From NCBI GenBank assembly GCA_947498625.1, contig CANMKR010000003.1, positions 62,001 to 126,000 of the forward strand: DNA of 64,000 nt, written 5' to 3'. Each line of letters opens with the position of its first letter. The stretch's first letter is position 1. The notes beneath the pieces were generated by a model. The model made no database searches. It saw nothing but the letters and a program-made list of their open reading frames with translations, and had not been told where the DNA came from. The translations under genes and the position numbers were made by a program. The stretch comes from an uncultured Kangiella sp. Lineage in GTDB: Bacteria; Pseudomonadota; Gammaproteobacteria; Enterobacterales; Kangiellaceae. Positions 8,334-18,168 of the stretch are shown here, piece after piece.

Positions 8334-9602
8334 TTGGAATCTCTGTCGACCGGCACGCTTTTTATTTTTCTTGGAATTTTACTACTACTTTCTGCGTTTT
8401 TCTCAAGCTCAGAAACTGGCATGATGTCCTTGAATCGCTATCGACTTCGCCATCGAGCTAAACAAGGTGATAATAAAGCGCGCAAAGTTACTGATATGCT
8501 GAAACGCCCGGATAAATTACTCGGCCTAATATTATTAGGAAACAATATTGTTAATATCCTAGCGTCGGCCATAGCTACCGTTATTGCCATTCGCTTCTGG
8601 GGCGAAGGCGGTATCTTTGCAGCAACTTTAATGCTTACTTTTGTGGTGTTAATTTTCGCAGAAGTTACTCCCAAAACACTCGCGGCCTTATTTCCTGAAA
8701 AGATTGCCTTTTTCGCTGCTCCTACCCTTGGGGTTTTAGCGAGTATTTTTTATCCCGCAGTAAAGCTGATTAACTTCATTTCCAATGGCATCTTAAGGTT
8801 GTTTGGGGTAAAAACAGAAGAAGAAAACGGCGACCAACTGAGCCAAGAAGAACTCCGAAGTGTGGTTAATGAAGCCGGCGCCTTGATACCCAGTCGCCAC
8901 CAAAATATGTTATTGAGCATTTTAGATTTAGAAGATGTAACGGTTGACGACATTATGGTTCCGCGCAATGAGATTGCAGGAATTGATTTGGATGATGATA
9001 TCGATTTTATTTTTGAGCAGATCCGAAACTCAATCCATACTCGTTTACTTGTGTTTAGGGAAGATATTGATAAGGTTCAAGGTTTTTTGCATGCGCGTAA
9101 CTTTGGCCGGGTTTTAGAAACAGAAAACCCTCAACCTGAAGACTTGCTCAATCATTTGGATCCAATTTACTATGTTCCAGAAGGTACCCCACTGCATACC
9201 CAATTAATGAAATTCCAGCGCAAGCGGGATCGAATTGGTTTAGTGGTTGATGAGTATGGTGATATTGAAGGCCTAGTCACTCTTGATGATATTTTAGAAG
9301 AAATCGTTGGTGACTTTACCACTGAAATGTCTTCTATTAATAAAGAAGTACAGAATCAAAGTGATGGTTCAATGCTAGTCGATGGTACTATCACCATTCG
9401 AGATCTTAATCGTAACACTCATTGGGCCTTACCAACCGAAGGACCTAAGACCTTAAACGGTTTGATTACTGAATACCTTGAAGCGATTCCCCAATCTGGC
9501 ACCTGCGTTCGATTGCATGGTTACCCTATGGAAGTATTGCAAGTAAAAGGTAATTTAATTAAAAGCGTTCGGGTTATTCCAAACTTATACAAAGCACAAT
9601 AA
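8334..9602 (+). CDS. corB: CNNM/CorB-type magnesium transport protein
   Basis: The 422-residue protein has an N-terminal DUF21/CNNM membrane domain with three to four helices (to about residue 150). A tandem CBS pair follows (about 200-330: DIMVPRNEIAGIDLDDD... and GLVVDEYGDIEGLVTLDDILEEIVGDF). It ends with a CorC_HlyC domain. CNNM/CorB proteins transport or regulate Mg2+, with CBS domains sensing Mg-ATP. The start is a TTG at 8334, supported by AAGAGG at 8321-8326 with a 7-nt spacer. It lies 3 nt after ypjD, so the two are probably translated from one mRNA. Confidence 0.92.
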   Translation: MESLSTGTLFIFLGILLLLSAFFSSSETGMMSLNRYRLRHRAKQGDNKARKVTDMLKRPDKLLGLILLGNNIVNILASAIATVIAIRFWGEGGIFAATLMLTFVVLIFAEVTPKTLAALFPEKIAFFAAPTLGVLASIFYPAVKLINFISNGILRLFGVKTEEENGDQLSQEELRSVVNEAGALIPSRHQNMLLSILDLEDVTVDDIMVPRNEIAGIDLDDDIDFIFEQIRNSIHTRLLVFREDIDKVQGFLHARNFGRVLETENPQPEDLLNHLDPIYYVPEGTPLHTQLMKFQRKRDRIGLVVDEYGDIEGLVTLDDILEEIVGDFTTEMSSINKEVQNQSDGSMLVDGTITIRDLNRNTHWALPTEGPKTLNGLITEYLEAIPQSGTCVRLHGYPMEVLQVKGNLIKSVRVIPNLYKAQ

Positions 9603-9604
9603 TT

Positions 9605-12109
9605 ATGAACAAATCTGACAACCATTTTTTCTTCAGGCTATATAAAAAGCTAATTATAGATAAGCCACTAATCTCTATAATCACAGTGATATTAATCACA
9701 GTGTTAGCCGCCACACAGCTTCCAAAATTCAGATTGGACGCTTCGGGCGAGTCCCTAGTGTTGGAAAGTGATACCTCACTTGCTTACTACCGAGAAGTGA
9801 CTAAAAAATATGGCTCAGATGATTTCTTAGTTATTACTTGGCAGCCTAACGCGGGACTAATGGATGCAACCGCACTTAATAAGTTAAGTGATTTAGTGAG
9901 TCGACTCGAAAAAGTACAAACAGTCGCTAATGTAAATAGCATTTTGAATGTACCGCTACTTGACGGATTAACCATTGATGTCGAAGCATTAGGCAATATT
10001 CCCACACTTCGCAGCGAAGGCGTAGACAAAGAAAAGGCACTTAAAGAGTTTACTTCAAGTCCAATCTATAGGAACTTGTTGGTAGGTCAAGATGGTGATA
10101 CCAGCGCCATTCAAATTAACTTCGTTCGTGATGAAAAATTCTTTTCCCTTCAAGAAGGTCGCGATGCTATTCGTAAACAGCGACTCACTCAAAAGTTAAC
10201 ACCAGAGCAACAGTTAAAACTTCAACAGTTTGAACAAGAATTTGATGACTATAGTCGAATCACCTCGGAACGAACTAGCAGTATCATTGCTGAAGTAAGA
10301 AGCATCATGCAAGATTACCGCGACGTTGCCACATTACATTTGGGCGGCGTATCTATGATCACCAATGATATGCTGGACTTTATTCAACATGATATAACGG
10401 TGTTCGGCATAGGAATCGTTTTATTCATTATGCTGGCCTTATTTGTTTTCTTCGGAAAATTACGATGGGTCATTTTGCCACTATTTTCCTGTCTAACCAC
10501 TGTGATTATTTTAGCAGGATTATTAAGCTTCCTTGATTGGCGGATAACCGTTATATCCTCAAACTTCCCATCAATATTGCTCATAGTAATTCTGGCTCTG
10601 TCTGTTCATTTGGTGGTGTTTTACCGTGATTATATTGCGCAAAATCCTAACTCCGAACAACAAGAAAGAGTAATCACGACCGTTACTCGTATGTTCTGGC
10701 CCTGTTTTTATACCGCGCTAACCACTATTGTTGCTTTTATCTCTTTGCTGATTAGTGGCATTCGTCCAGTGATTGATTTCGGCTGGATTATGACCATGGG
10801 GATTGTATTAGGCTTTAGTTTAACTTTTGTCATCTTCCCAAGTTTTATTCAACTCATGAAGGCAGATTCGCACGAATCGGGCACCAGCATTACCTATAAA
10901 ATTACCAACTGGATTTATAACTTCAGTGTTAAATTTAAAAACCTGATTTTTATTACCACCGTTATTTTAATAGCTGTTAGTGGCTACGGCATTTCTCAGT
11001 TGAAAGTTGAGAATAGTTTCATTGATTATTTCAAACCAGAAACCGAAATCTATCAAGGCATGAAGGTTATTGACCAAAAGCTTGGCGGCACTACCCCGCT
11101 AGATATTGTCATTAATGGTGACCTTTCTTCTGATGAGGATGGCTTTGATGATGAATGGGCTGATGAATCGGAAGAAGAGTTTGGTGATGAATTTGAAGAC
11201 GAGTTTGGCTCAGGGTACGATCCAGGTTACTGGTTCACCGCTAACAAATTAAAACAGCTAGAATCTATTCATGATTTTATCGATAGCCTTGAAGTCACGG
11301 GCAAAGTGCAATCATTAGCCACTACCGCCAAGGTTCTAAAAAATATGAACCAAGGTGAAATGCCCGATCAAGTGACTTTAAGCTTGGCGCATCAGAAATT
11401 ACCCGATGATGTGAAAGGTGTTTTGCTCAACCCGTACTTATCGGAAGATGGCAACCAAACTCGAATTAATATCCGGGTTGAAGAAACTAATCAAAATCTT
11501 AAACGGGCTGAATTAATCGGCACTATTCGCGAGCATTTAATCAAGGATGCAAACTTAAAACCTGAAAATGTTCAGATCACCGGTATGTTAGTGCTTTATA
11601 ACAATATGCTCGAGAGTCTGTTCCAATCGCAAATTCTAACCATTGGCGCAGTTTATATAGCTATTTTGCTAATGTTTTTAGTGTTATTCCGCTCTCTAAC
11701 CATTGCGATTATCGCGACTATACCGAATGCTCTTTCTGCGGCTATGGTATTGGGTATTATGGGGTTAACCGGGATCCCAATGGATATGATGACCATTACA
11801 ATTGCAGCCATTGTGATTGGTATTGCGGTCGATAACTCAATTCATTATGTTCATCGTTTTAAAGCTGAATTCGCTAATGACAATAACTATTTAGCGACCA
11901 TGCAGCGTTGCCACGCCAGTATTGGTAAAGCCATCTACTATACCGGTGTGACCGTTATTGCTGGCTTTGCGATCCTTGCTTTATCGGATTTTATTCCATC
12001 GATTTACTTTGGGTTATTAACCGGCTTAGCAATGGCAGTAGCTTTGTTCTTAAACTTAACCCTACTGCCATTAATGCTAGTTACTGTTAAACCTTTAAAA
12101 TCAGCGTAA
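9605..12109 (+). CDS. RND-superfamily (MMPL-type) exporter
   Basis: This 834-residue protein is built from two MMPL/SSD-like halves. Each has one N-terminal helix, a large periplasmic loop and a bundle of helices (first half about residues 20-440, second about 445-834). The second half contains DMMTITIAAIVIGIAVDNSIHYVHRFK, the usual charged motif of proton-driven RND pumps. It is of the predicted-exporter (COG1033) type, often a lipid or hopanoid carrier, and the substrate is unknown here. Residues about 506-540 hold a strongly acidic Asp/Glu-rich insert in the second periplasmic loop. It starts 2 nt after corB, and its 3' end overlaps the facing universal stress gene by 9 bp. Confidence 0.88.
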   Translation: MNKSDNHFFFRLYKKLIIDKPLISIITVILITVLAATQLPKFRLDASGESLVLESDTSLAYYREVTKKYGSDDFLVITWQPNAGLMDATALNKLSDLVSRLEKVQTVANVNSILNVPLLDGLTIDVEALGNIPTLRSEGVDKEKALKEFTSSPIYRNLLVGQDGDTSAIQINFVRDEKFFSLQEGRDAIRKQRLTQKLTPEQQLKLQQFEQEFDDYSRITSERTSSIIAEVRSIMQDYRDVATLHLGGVSMITNDMLDFIQHDITVFGIGIVLFIMLALFVFFGKLRWVILPLFSCLTTVIILAGLLSFLDWRITVISSNFPSILLIVILALSVHLVVFYRDYIAQNPNSEQQERVITTVTRMFWPCFYTALTTIVAFISLLISGIRPVIDFGWIMTMGIVLGFSLTFVIFPSFIQLMKADSHESGTSITYKITNWIYNFSVKFKNLIFITTVILIAVSGYGISQLKVENSFIDYFKPETEIYQGMKVIDQKLGGTTPLDIVINGDLSSDEDGFDDEWADESEEEFGDEFEDEFGSGYDPGYWFTANKLKQLESIHDFIDSLEVTGKVQSLATTAKVLKNMNQGEMPDQVTLSLAHQKLPDDVKGVLLNPYLSEDGNQTRINIRVEETNQNLKRAELIGTIREHLIKDANLKPENVQITGMLVLYNNMLESLFQSQILTIGAVYIAILLMFLVLFRSLTIAIIATIPNALSAAMVLGIMGLTGIPMDMMTITIAAIVIGIAVDNSIHYVHRFKAEFANDNNYLATMQRCHASIGKAIYYTGVTVIAGFAILALSDFIPSIYFGLLTGLAMAVALFLNLTLLPLMLVTVKPLKSA

Positions 12110-12556
12110 CGCTTTTTTGTTCACTCGCATTTGCACGGTTAGCACATCACAAGGCGCGCCGTGCAAAACCCCACTAGCGGTTGAACCCAGTAATAATTCA
12201 AAACCACTTTGGCCATGAGTACCTGAAACGATTAAGTCCGATTTAAGCTCAGTGGCTTTTTGTTTAATTTGACTGCTAGCTTTACCGACTTCAATACTGG
12301 TATTTTTTTCACTGACTTCAAACTTCTGAGCAAGCTTTATGAGTTTTTCAGTTCTATCTTGAAAAACTGTACTCTCCATGTCTTTGAGGTTGATTAAACC
12401 GGGAATTGGAATTGCTGAAAACAGGCTTAGATCACTAGGCTCAATCACATGCAACAGATGTATTTTGCCCTTAGGCTTTAGCAAAGCTTTAGCCTTTTTA
12501 ATCACTTTGCGGCTGTCTTTTCGCAAATCAACCGCTACTAAAATTCTTGAATACAT
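12101..12556 (-). CDS. universal stress protein (UspA family)
   Basis: The 151-residue protein has a single Usp domain: YSRILVAVDLRKDSRKVIKKA at the N-terminus and KSDLIVSGTHGQSGFELLLGSTASGVLHGAPCDVLTV at the C-terminus. The latter holds the G-x2-G-x9-G-S ATP-binding motif of the nucleotide-binding Usp subclass. Such proteins dimerise in the cytoplasm and respond to starvation or other stress. It converges on the RND exporter gene, overlapping its stop. The specific role is unknown. Confidence 0.9.
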   Translation of the reverse strand: MYSRILVAVDLRKDSRKVIKKAKALLKPKGKIHLLHVIEPSDLSLFSAIPIPGLINLKDMESTVFQDRTEKLIKLAQKFEVSEKNTSIEVGKASSQIKQKATELKSDLIVSGTHGQSGFELLLGSTASGVLHGAPCDVLTVQMRVNKKALR

Positions 12557-12614
12557 AAATCCTCCAGACTTTACTATAGGATAAAAATCTTCAACTCAAC
12601 TTGATATAAATCAA

Positions 12615-13796
12615 TTATAAGTTGATAGACACTAAGCTAGCTGAATTTCGAGCCTTTGCTCTAGCTTCATCAATAGACTCGCCACTAGCTAAAGCAACGC
12701 CCATACGACGCTTGCCGCTGACTTGTGGCTTACCAAATAAGCGCAGATGGGTATTAGGCTCAGCTAAGGCTTTATCTAAATTGCCGAAGCTTACTTGAGC
12801 AGACTCACCCTCAACTAAAATCACCGCTGATGCGGAAGGTCCAGTTTGATTAATGACCGGAATAGGTAATTGTAAAATAGCTCTAGCATGGAGCGCGAAT
12901 TCAGATAAGTCTTGCGAGATCAAAGTAACCAACCCGGTGTCATGCGGTCTTGGAGAAACTTCACTAAAAATAGCTTCATCACCCTTAATAAATATCTCTA
13001 CCCCAAATAATCCATAACCGCCTAAATCATCAGTAATCGCTTTGGCCATGGCTTGAGATTGTCGCAAAGCTTTCTCAGACATAGCCTGTGGCTGCCATGA
13101 TTCTCGGTAGTCACCATCTTTTTGGATATGCCCGATAGGAGCACAGTAATGGGTACCATTCACTGAGCGTATCGTTAGCAAAGTGATTTCATAATCAAAA
13201 TCCACAAAACCTTCAATAATAATTCGGCCTTCCCCAGTGCGGCCACCTTCTTGTGAATAATGCCATGCAGTTTCAATATCTGACTCACTTTTGACCGTTG
13301 ACTGGCCTTTACCCGAACTGCTCATCACTGGTTTTATCACACATGGCAAGCCTATTTCTTCTAGCGCAGCGCGGTATTCTTCATAAGTATCCGCGAATTG
13401 ATAGGGCGACGTTTTTAGGCCTAAGGTTTCAGCCGCTAATCTGCGAATACCCTCGCGATCCATTGTCAGACGAGTAGCTCTAGCAGTTGGCACCACATTA
13501 AAACCTTCTTGCTCTAACTCCAACAGTTGATCTGTCGCAATGGCCTCAATCTCAGGTACAATCAAATCTGGCTTTTCTTGGTAAACAATCTCTTTTAGGG
13601 CTTCAGCATCAAGCATATCAATAGCGTAAGCTCGATGAGCAACTTGCATTGCTGGGGCATTGGCATATCTGTCTATAGCAATGACTTCAACACCAAATCG
13701 TTGTAACTCGATGACCACTTCTTTGCCTAACTCTCCTGAGCCAAGCATCATCACTTTTGTTGCCGTTGTGGATAAGGGAGTTCCTATTGCTGCCAT
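12615..13796 (-). CDS. purT: formate-dependent GAR transformylase
   Basis: PurT converts glycinamide ribonucleotide to formyl-GAR in purine synthesis using formate and ATP, an alternative to PurN. The 393-residue enzyme has the PurT N-terminus ([48 protein letters not shown]). An ATP-grasp fold follows ([64 protein letters not shown]). Length equals the E. coli enzyme (392). It is a single-gene unit, away from purL at 19.8-23.7 kb. Confidence 0.97.
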   Translation of the reverse strand: MAAIGTPLSTTATKVMMLGSGELGKEVVIELQRFGVEVIAIDRYANAPAMQVAHRAYAIDMLDAEALKEIVYQEKPDLIVPEIEAIATDQLLELEQEGFNVVPTARATRLTMDREGIRRLAAETLGLKTSPYQFADTYEEYRAALEEIGLPCVIKPVMSSSGKGQSTVKSESDIETAWHYSQEGGRTGEGRIIIEGFVDFDYEITLLTIRSVNGTHYCAPIGHIQKDGDYRESWQPQAMSEKALRQSQAMAKAITDDLGGYGLFGVEIFIKGDEAIFSEVSPRPHDTGLVTLISQDLSEFALHARAILQLPIPVINQTGPSASAVILVEGESAQVSFGNLDKALAEPNTHLRLFGKPQVSGKRRMGVALASGESIDEARAKARNSASLVSINL

Positions 13797-13868
13797 GTTT
13801 TTCCTATTAGAATTAACAATAATAACTAAGAGTTTAACAACTTAAGCTTGAATAAAAAACTCAAGCAT

Positions 13869-13895
13869 AAAAAAAGGCTCAAAAGAGCCTTTTTA
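13869..13895 (-). terminator. terminator after kbp
   Basis: The hairpin AAAAAGGCTC-AAAA-GAGCCTTTTT is symmetric, with A and T tracts on both sides. It lies 14 bp downstream of kbp on the minus strand. Confidence 0.85.
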
Positions 13896-13908
13896 TCTTA
13901 TCGGGTTA

Positions 13909-14343
13909 TTAATCCAGTGGAATACGGATAGTCTGTCCCGGATAAATTAAATCGGGGTTTTTGATCACTTCTTTATTGGCATCAAAAATCTCAGTATAAC
14001 GAGCACCATTACCTAAGAATTTTTGCGATATAGCCCAAAGGGTATCGCCTTTTTGTATCTCATAAAACTCCACTTCTTTTTCTTGCTCTGGCGCTTCAAC
14101 ACCTGAAGTGTCAACTTGAGTTACACCTTCTGCATTACCTGCCATCAAGACAGCTTTTTCTACCGCATCAGCTGAGCTTGCTTTGCCTGTCATGACAACT
14201 TTACCTTCATCATTTACCTGAACAGACAAATCTTCCATACCTGGATTATCTTTCTCGATATGCTTCTTTATTTCTTCAGCAGCATCATCATCCTTACTAA
14301 ATAATTTTTTACCCATATTGAATGCAAAATCAAATAAACCCAT
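13909..14343 (-). CDS. kbp: BON/LysM potassium-binding protein
   Basis: This 144-residue protein has the Kbp (YgaU) architecture. A start MGLFDFAFNMGKKLFS leads to a BON domain (about 22-82: VQVNDEGKVVMTGKASSADAVEKAVLMAGNAEGV) and then a LysM domain (about 94-142: YEIQKGDTLWAISQKFLGNGARYTEIFDANKEVIKNPDLIYPGQTIRIP). E. coli Kbp is a cytoplasmic K+ sensor/binder of 149 residues. No signal peptide is present, in agreement with that location. A strong Shine-Dalgarno (CTAAGAGGAT) precedes the ATG. Confidence 0.92.
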   Translation of the reverse strand: MGLFDFAFNMGKKLFSKDDDAAEEIKKHIEKDNPGMEDLSVQVNDEGKVVMTGKASSADAVEKAVLMAGNAEGVTQVDTSGVEAPEQEKEVEFYEIQKGDTLWAISQKFLGNGARYTEIFDANKEVIKNPDLIYPGQTIRIPLD

Positions 14344-14451
14344 GATTAAATCCTCTTAGTTATTAAGTAATTCACTATATAATTTGTGAAGCCTTGAATC
14401 CAAGCTTAATTTCTCAAATCTCACAATCTATTACATTTATAAGATATAGGC

Positions 14452-14928
14452 TTAAAGATTCATTAAGGCGGTTAACTTTTCACCTTCCAATCTATAGCCT
14501 GTCCATTCGGTTTGCGGTTTAGCTCCTAAACGATCGTAAAAGTCGATGGCCAATTGATTCCAATCCAATACAGCCCAATCAATACGCCCACAATCATTTT
14601 CTTTGGCAACATTTCCTAGAGCTTTAAAGAGTGCTAAACCAACCTTATGGCTACGAAACTGAGGCTTAACAAATAAGTCTTCCAAATAAACCCCATGCTT
14701 TCCCGTAAAGGTAGAATAATTAAAGAAATACAAAGCAAAGCCTGCGACCTCCCCATCAATTTCGGCAATTAAAGCAAAAGCCTTAGGGTTTTCATTAAAT
14801 AAACTAGCTTTTATATCTTCAGCGGAAGTAACTGCATATTCAGCTAACTTTTCATATACCGCTAAACCGTAAATCAAATCTACAATCGTTTGCGCATCAG
14901 ACTCTTTTGCCTTGCGAACAGTGACCAT
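14452..14928 (-). CDS. GNAT acetyltransferase, spermidine/thialysine N-acetyltransferase type
   Basis: The 158-residue GNAT protein has the pattern of the SSAT/thialysine acetyltransferase subgroup: GVYLEDLFVKPQFRSHKVGLALFKAL (acetyl-CoA binding loop) then DWAVLDWNQLAIDFYDRLGA. The likely substrates are polyamines or lysine analogues, though this cannot be told from sequence. A TTG at 14934 overlaps the putP stop. The ATG at 14928 is preferred because GGTGAG lies 6 nt before it. It is the last gene of the gshA-putP-GNAT run. The Q/R-x-x-G-x-G/A loop reads RSHKVG, slightly unusual in having H where R/K-G is common. Confidence 0.85.
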   Translation of the reverse strand: MVTVRKAKESDAQTIVDLIYGLAVYEKLAEYAVTSAEDIKASLFNENPKAFALIAEIDGEVAGFALYFFNYSTFTGKHGVYLEDLFVKPQFRSHKVGLALFKALGNVAKENDCGRIDWAVLDWNQLAIDFYDRLGAKPQTEWTGYRLEGEKLTALMNL

Positions 14929-14930
14929 AA

Positions 14931-16433
14931 TCAACTCACCATTTTTTTAAATTGCGAACGGAACCAATCAAACTGATTGGCGCAAGTTTCATCAACTTGG
15001 GTAAATTTACTTACCGCAATAATAGCTATCGTAGCTAACACAAACCCAGGCAACATTTCATATAGATCAAAAATTGCTAGCCCATGTTTTTCTTCTGTTA
15101 ACTGCTTCCAAACGACTACCGTGATAGCGCCAGTTAAAATCCCTGCGAGAGCACCCCAGCGGGTCATTTTTTGCCAAAAGAGTGACATGATAACTAATGG
15201 CCCAAAGGCTGCCCCGAAGCCAGCCCAGGCATAGCTTACAAGCTCTAACACTCGGCTTTTTGGGTCTAGCGCAATCAGCACAGCAACTATTGCAATAATC
15301 ACCACTCCTACTCGGCTCACCCAAACCAATTCTTTTTCGCTGGCTTCAGGTCTTAATAAACTTTTATAAAAATCTTCAGTTAAAGAACTTGAAGAAACTA
15401 ATAACTGCGAATCAATAGTACTCATCACCGCTGCTAAAATAGCTGCTAACAAAAAGCCTGCTAACCAAGGATTAAATAACGCCTTGTTCATTAAAATAAA
15501 AATCCGTTCTGGGTTTTCTGTTAATGTCGCCACTGCATTCGGATCATTAGAGAAGTAGGCAATACCTGCCAGACCAATAAACATGGCACCTAATAAACTA
15601 ATCACCATCCAACTCATAGCTATTCGTCTTGCCGAACGAATGGTATGAACCCCTTCCGCCGCCATAAAACGGGCAAGAATATGAGGCTGACCAAAATAGC
15701 CTAAACCCCAAGCCTGCAGCGATAAAAAACCAATAAGCGTCAAACCAGTTGTAGCGTCCAACGCATTAGCTCTAACAGACTCCATCTTTTCCATTAAAGG
15801 CATCAAGCCATTGTATTCAATAACAATGGTGATTGGGGCAACTACCAAGGCCGTGACCATTAAAATGCCTTGAAAAAAGTCCGTCCAAGAAACCGCTAGG
15901 AAACCACCCAAAAAAGTATAGCCAACAATCACAGCCGCACCGATTAATAAGGCTTGTTGATAATCCATCTGGAAGCTGCTTTCAAATAAAGTTGCGCCAG
16001 CTACCATCCCTGAAGCAGTGTAAAAAGTGTAAAACAGCAAAATCACCAACGCCGAAGTAATACGAAGAACCTTTGAGTTATCCTTAAAGCGGTTTTCAAA
16101 GTAGTCTGGCAAAGTTAAAGAGTTATCCGCAATCTCGGTATATAAGCGCAATCTTCCAGCCACAAGCTTCCAGTTAAGATAAGCACCAATGACTAAGCCC
16201 AGAGCGATCCAACCCTCAATAATTCCACTGGCATATAAAGCGCCTGGCAAACCCATCAAAATCCAGCCGCTCATATCAGAAGCTGCAGCACTCAAGGCCG
16301 TCACGCCGCTGCCTAAAGTTCTTCCTCCTAAAATATAGTCGGATAAACTATTGGTTCTTTGATATGCCCATAGGCCAATTAAGACCATAAAAATAAGGTA
16401 GGCGGCAAAAGTGATAAGAGTAGCGGTTGGCAT
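14931..16433 (-). CDS. putP: sodium/proline symporter
   Basis: This 500-residue protein of the sodium:solute symporter (SSS) family has about 13 membrane segments. PutP-specific features include SDYILGGRTLGSGVTALSAAASDMSGWILMGLPGALY near the N-terminus and AILAAVMSTIDSQLLVSSSSLTEDFYK in the middle, where the Na+-binding serines lie. PutP takes up proline with Na+, for use as a nutrient or osmolyte. It begins 18 nt after gshA and is probably cotranscribed with it. There is no PutA gene in the window. Confidence 0.93.
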   Translation of the reverse strand: MPTATLITFAAYLIFMVLIGLWAYQRTNSLSDYILGGRTLGSGVTALSAAASDMSGWILMGLPGALYASGIIEGWIALGLVIGAYLNWKLVAGRLRLYTEIADNSLTLPDYFENRFKDNSKVLRITSALVILLFYTFYTASGMVAGATLFESSFQMDYQQALLIGAAVIVGYTFLGGFLAVSWTDFFQGILMVTALVVAPITIVIEYNGLMPLMEKMESVRANALDATTGLTLIGFLSLQAWGLGYFGQPHILARFMAAEGVHTIRSARRIAMSWMVISLLGAMFIGLAGIAYFSNDPNAVATLTENPERIFILMNKALFNPWLAGFLLAAILAAVMSTIDSQLLVSSSSLTEDFYKSLLRPEASEKELVWVSRVGVVIIAIVAVLIALDPKSRVLELVSYAWAGFGAAFGPLVIMSLFWQKMTRWGALAGILTGAITVVVWKQLTEEKHGLAIFDLYEMLPGFVLATIAIIAVSKFTQVDETCANQFDWFRSQFKKMVS

Positions 16434-16451
16434 AAATTCCTCTTCTAAAAT

Positions 16452-18020
16452 TTACTTAAAATAATTTTCAAGATATTGCTCAAAACTCATAACATCACTT
16501 TGCTCAACTTCTTGTTGTCGATGCAACGAGGCGGTCGCTTCTTCTTTAAATTTATGGCGTTTAGCGTCGTTTAATTCAGATTCAGAAAATTCCTTTTTGT
16601 ACTTTTCAGACAAGGCTAGGACAAAACCATAATAACCTTGCTCGGACTCTTGTAACTGACGCATAAATTGGCCTGATAGTGTTGCACCAGGATCATCAGC
16701 CATTAACGAGATTTTTCCTAACGCTTGAGTATATTGTTGAGTGTTATTACTTGAATCCATAAGCTCCGCAATGGGCTGCATTTCCTGCAACATCGCTTGA
16801 ATGGTATCCGTCAATGGAACCGAACGATTACCCAACAGTAGATGTAATCCGGGCTTGCGACCATAGTTCACAACTCGCTTGAAGTTCTCATCATTTTCTG
16901 CATTTTCCCGTTGAGATAAATCTCTACTTTCTTGCAATAGACAAAACAGTAAGAACACATCCAGAAAATCAATTTGGTATTGGCTGATCCCTACTGAGTC
17001 GAACGGGTTTAAATCCAACGAGCGAACTTCAATGTATTCAACTCCGCCTCGCTTGAGTGCTTGAGTAGGACGTTCGCCACTAGTGATAACACGCTTAGGG
17101 CGAATCTTAGCGTAGTATTCATTTTCAATTTGCAGCAAATTGGCATTCAGCTGTCGGTACTCACCATCAACTTTAACGCCTAATTCTTGATAAAACTCAT
17201 CGGGAGTACGGATAGCTTGTTCTAAAGCTTCCACATAGTCGTTGATATCGTTATGACAAATAGTAAATTTAGACTGGGCATTGTTTTGATATCCCAAATC
17301 ACTCATTCGTAATGAAGTGGCGTATTTGCCCATAAGAGTGCAATCGGAATAATCCTCTAATAAAGAACCCACACGGCCTTTCATAAAAGACTTACAGATC
17401 GCAGGGGAAGCGCCAAACAGATAAGGTAAAATCCAACAATAACGCAGATAATTTCGGATTAAGCCAAGATATTCTTTTGAAATAAAATCGCTTAACTCAT
17501 CAGAGTTATTTTTAAATTTTTGATAATCCAACCAAAAGTCATCAGGCAACGAAAAGTTATAATGAACACCAGCAATCGTCTGCATATAACGGCCATATCG
17601 ATAGCCTAAACCACGCCTATATACATGCTTCATCTGACCGACATTCGAACTCCCATAGTTCGCTAACGGGACATCATCTTCCTTCGTCATGATGCAAGGC
17701 ATAGAGCCCGCCCAAAGCACCTCATCCGCCATGTCTTGATACATGTATTGATGGATATCCTTTAACCATTGCCGCGGCGCATTAACATCATCAGAAACCG
17801 GCGTAATTAACTCCGGAAGGGCCTCAGAATAATCCGTAGTTAAATACCGGTTAGTTAAAGCTGAGCCCCAAGACTCTGGATGGGCGCGTTTCGACAAGTA
17901 CCCATCAGGAGTAACCCGCAAACTTTCTTTCTCAATACCGCGATTAAGCCTAGTCAAAGAATCAGTCTTTTGATCCCTAACAAAAGCCAGCGCCTCAATA
18001 TCCAGTTTAGGTTTTAGCAT
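16452..18020 (-). CDS. gshA: glutamate-cysteine ligase
   Basis: GshA makes gamma-glutamylcysteine from glutamate, cysteine and ATP, the first step of glutathione synthesis. The 522-residue protein matches the proteobacterial class I enzyme (518 in E. coli): LNRGIEKESLRVTPDGYLSKRAHPESWGSALTNRYLTTDYSEALPELITP at the N-terminus, VGQMKHVYRRGLGYRYGRYMQTIAGVHYNFS, and the YIEVRSLDLNPFDSVGI region. gshB is not in the window. Two palindromes stand upstream (18052-18097). Confidence 0.97.
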   Translation of the reverse strand: MLKPKLDIEALAFVRDQKTDSLTRLNRGIEKESLRVTPDGYLSKRAHPESWGSALTNRYLTTDYSEALPELITPVSDDVNAPRQWLKDIHQYMYQDMADEVLWAGSMPCIMTKEDDVPLANYGSSNVGQMKHVYRRGLGYRYGRYMQTIAGVHYNFSLPDDFWLDYQKFKNNSDELSDFISKEYLGLIRNYLRYCWILPYLFGASPAICKSFMKGRVGSLLEDYSDCTLMGKYATSLRMSDLGYQNNAQSKFTICHNDINDYVEALEQAIRTPDEFYQELGVKVDGEYRQLNANLLQIENEYYAKIRPKRVITSGERPTQALKRGGVEYIEVRSLDLNPFDSVGISQYQIDFLDVFLLFCLLQESRDLSQRENAENDENFKRVVNYGRKPGLHLLLGNRSVPLTDTIQAMLQEMQPIAELMDSSNNTQQYTQALGKISLMADDPGATLSGQFMRQLQESEQGYYGFVLALSEKYKKEFSESELNDAKRHKFKEEATASLHRQQEVEQSDVMSFEQYLENYFK

Positions 18021-18051
18021 ATTGATATTATTAGTAATTTTTTAGATTAAT

Positions 18052-18097
18052 GGCATACAGTATGCCACTTTTTTACACTATTGATAAGTTACTTATC
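18052..18097. promoter_or_regulatory. two 15-bp palindromes between gshA and metallopeptidase
   Basis: GGCATAC-A-GTATGCC (18052-18066) and GATAAGT-T-ACTTATC (18083-18097) are both perfect 7-1-7 inverted repeats. Their centres are 31 bp apart, about three helical turns. They lie between the divergent gshA and 18169 genes and look like operator sites for a dimeric regulator. Their half-sites differ, so they may serve different proteins. The first, followed by T6 on the plus strand, could instead be a weak hairpin. Confidence 0.4.
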
Positions 18098-18168
18098 TAT
18101 AAACTAATATTGAAAGACTTATTAAAATCAGACTAAAATTAAACTTATAACTAATAAAACTAGCAAAT

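Noticed and set aside
14371..14390. TTCAC-N10-GTGAA inverted repeat upstream of kbp
   Set aside because: It is the reverse polarity of a CRP site and only five bases per arm, so chance is likely in AT-rich DNA.
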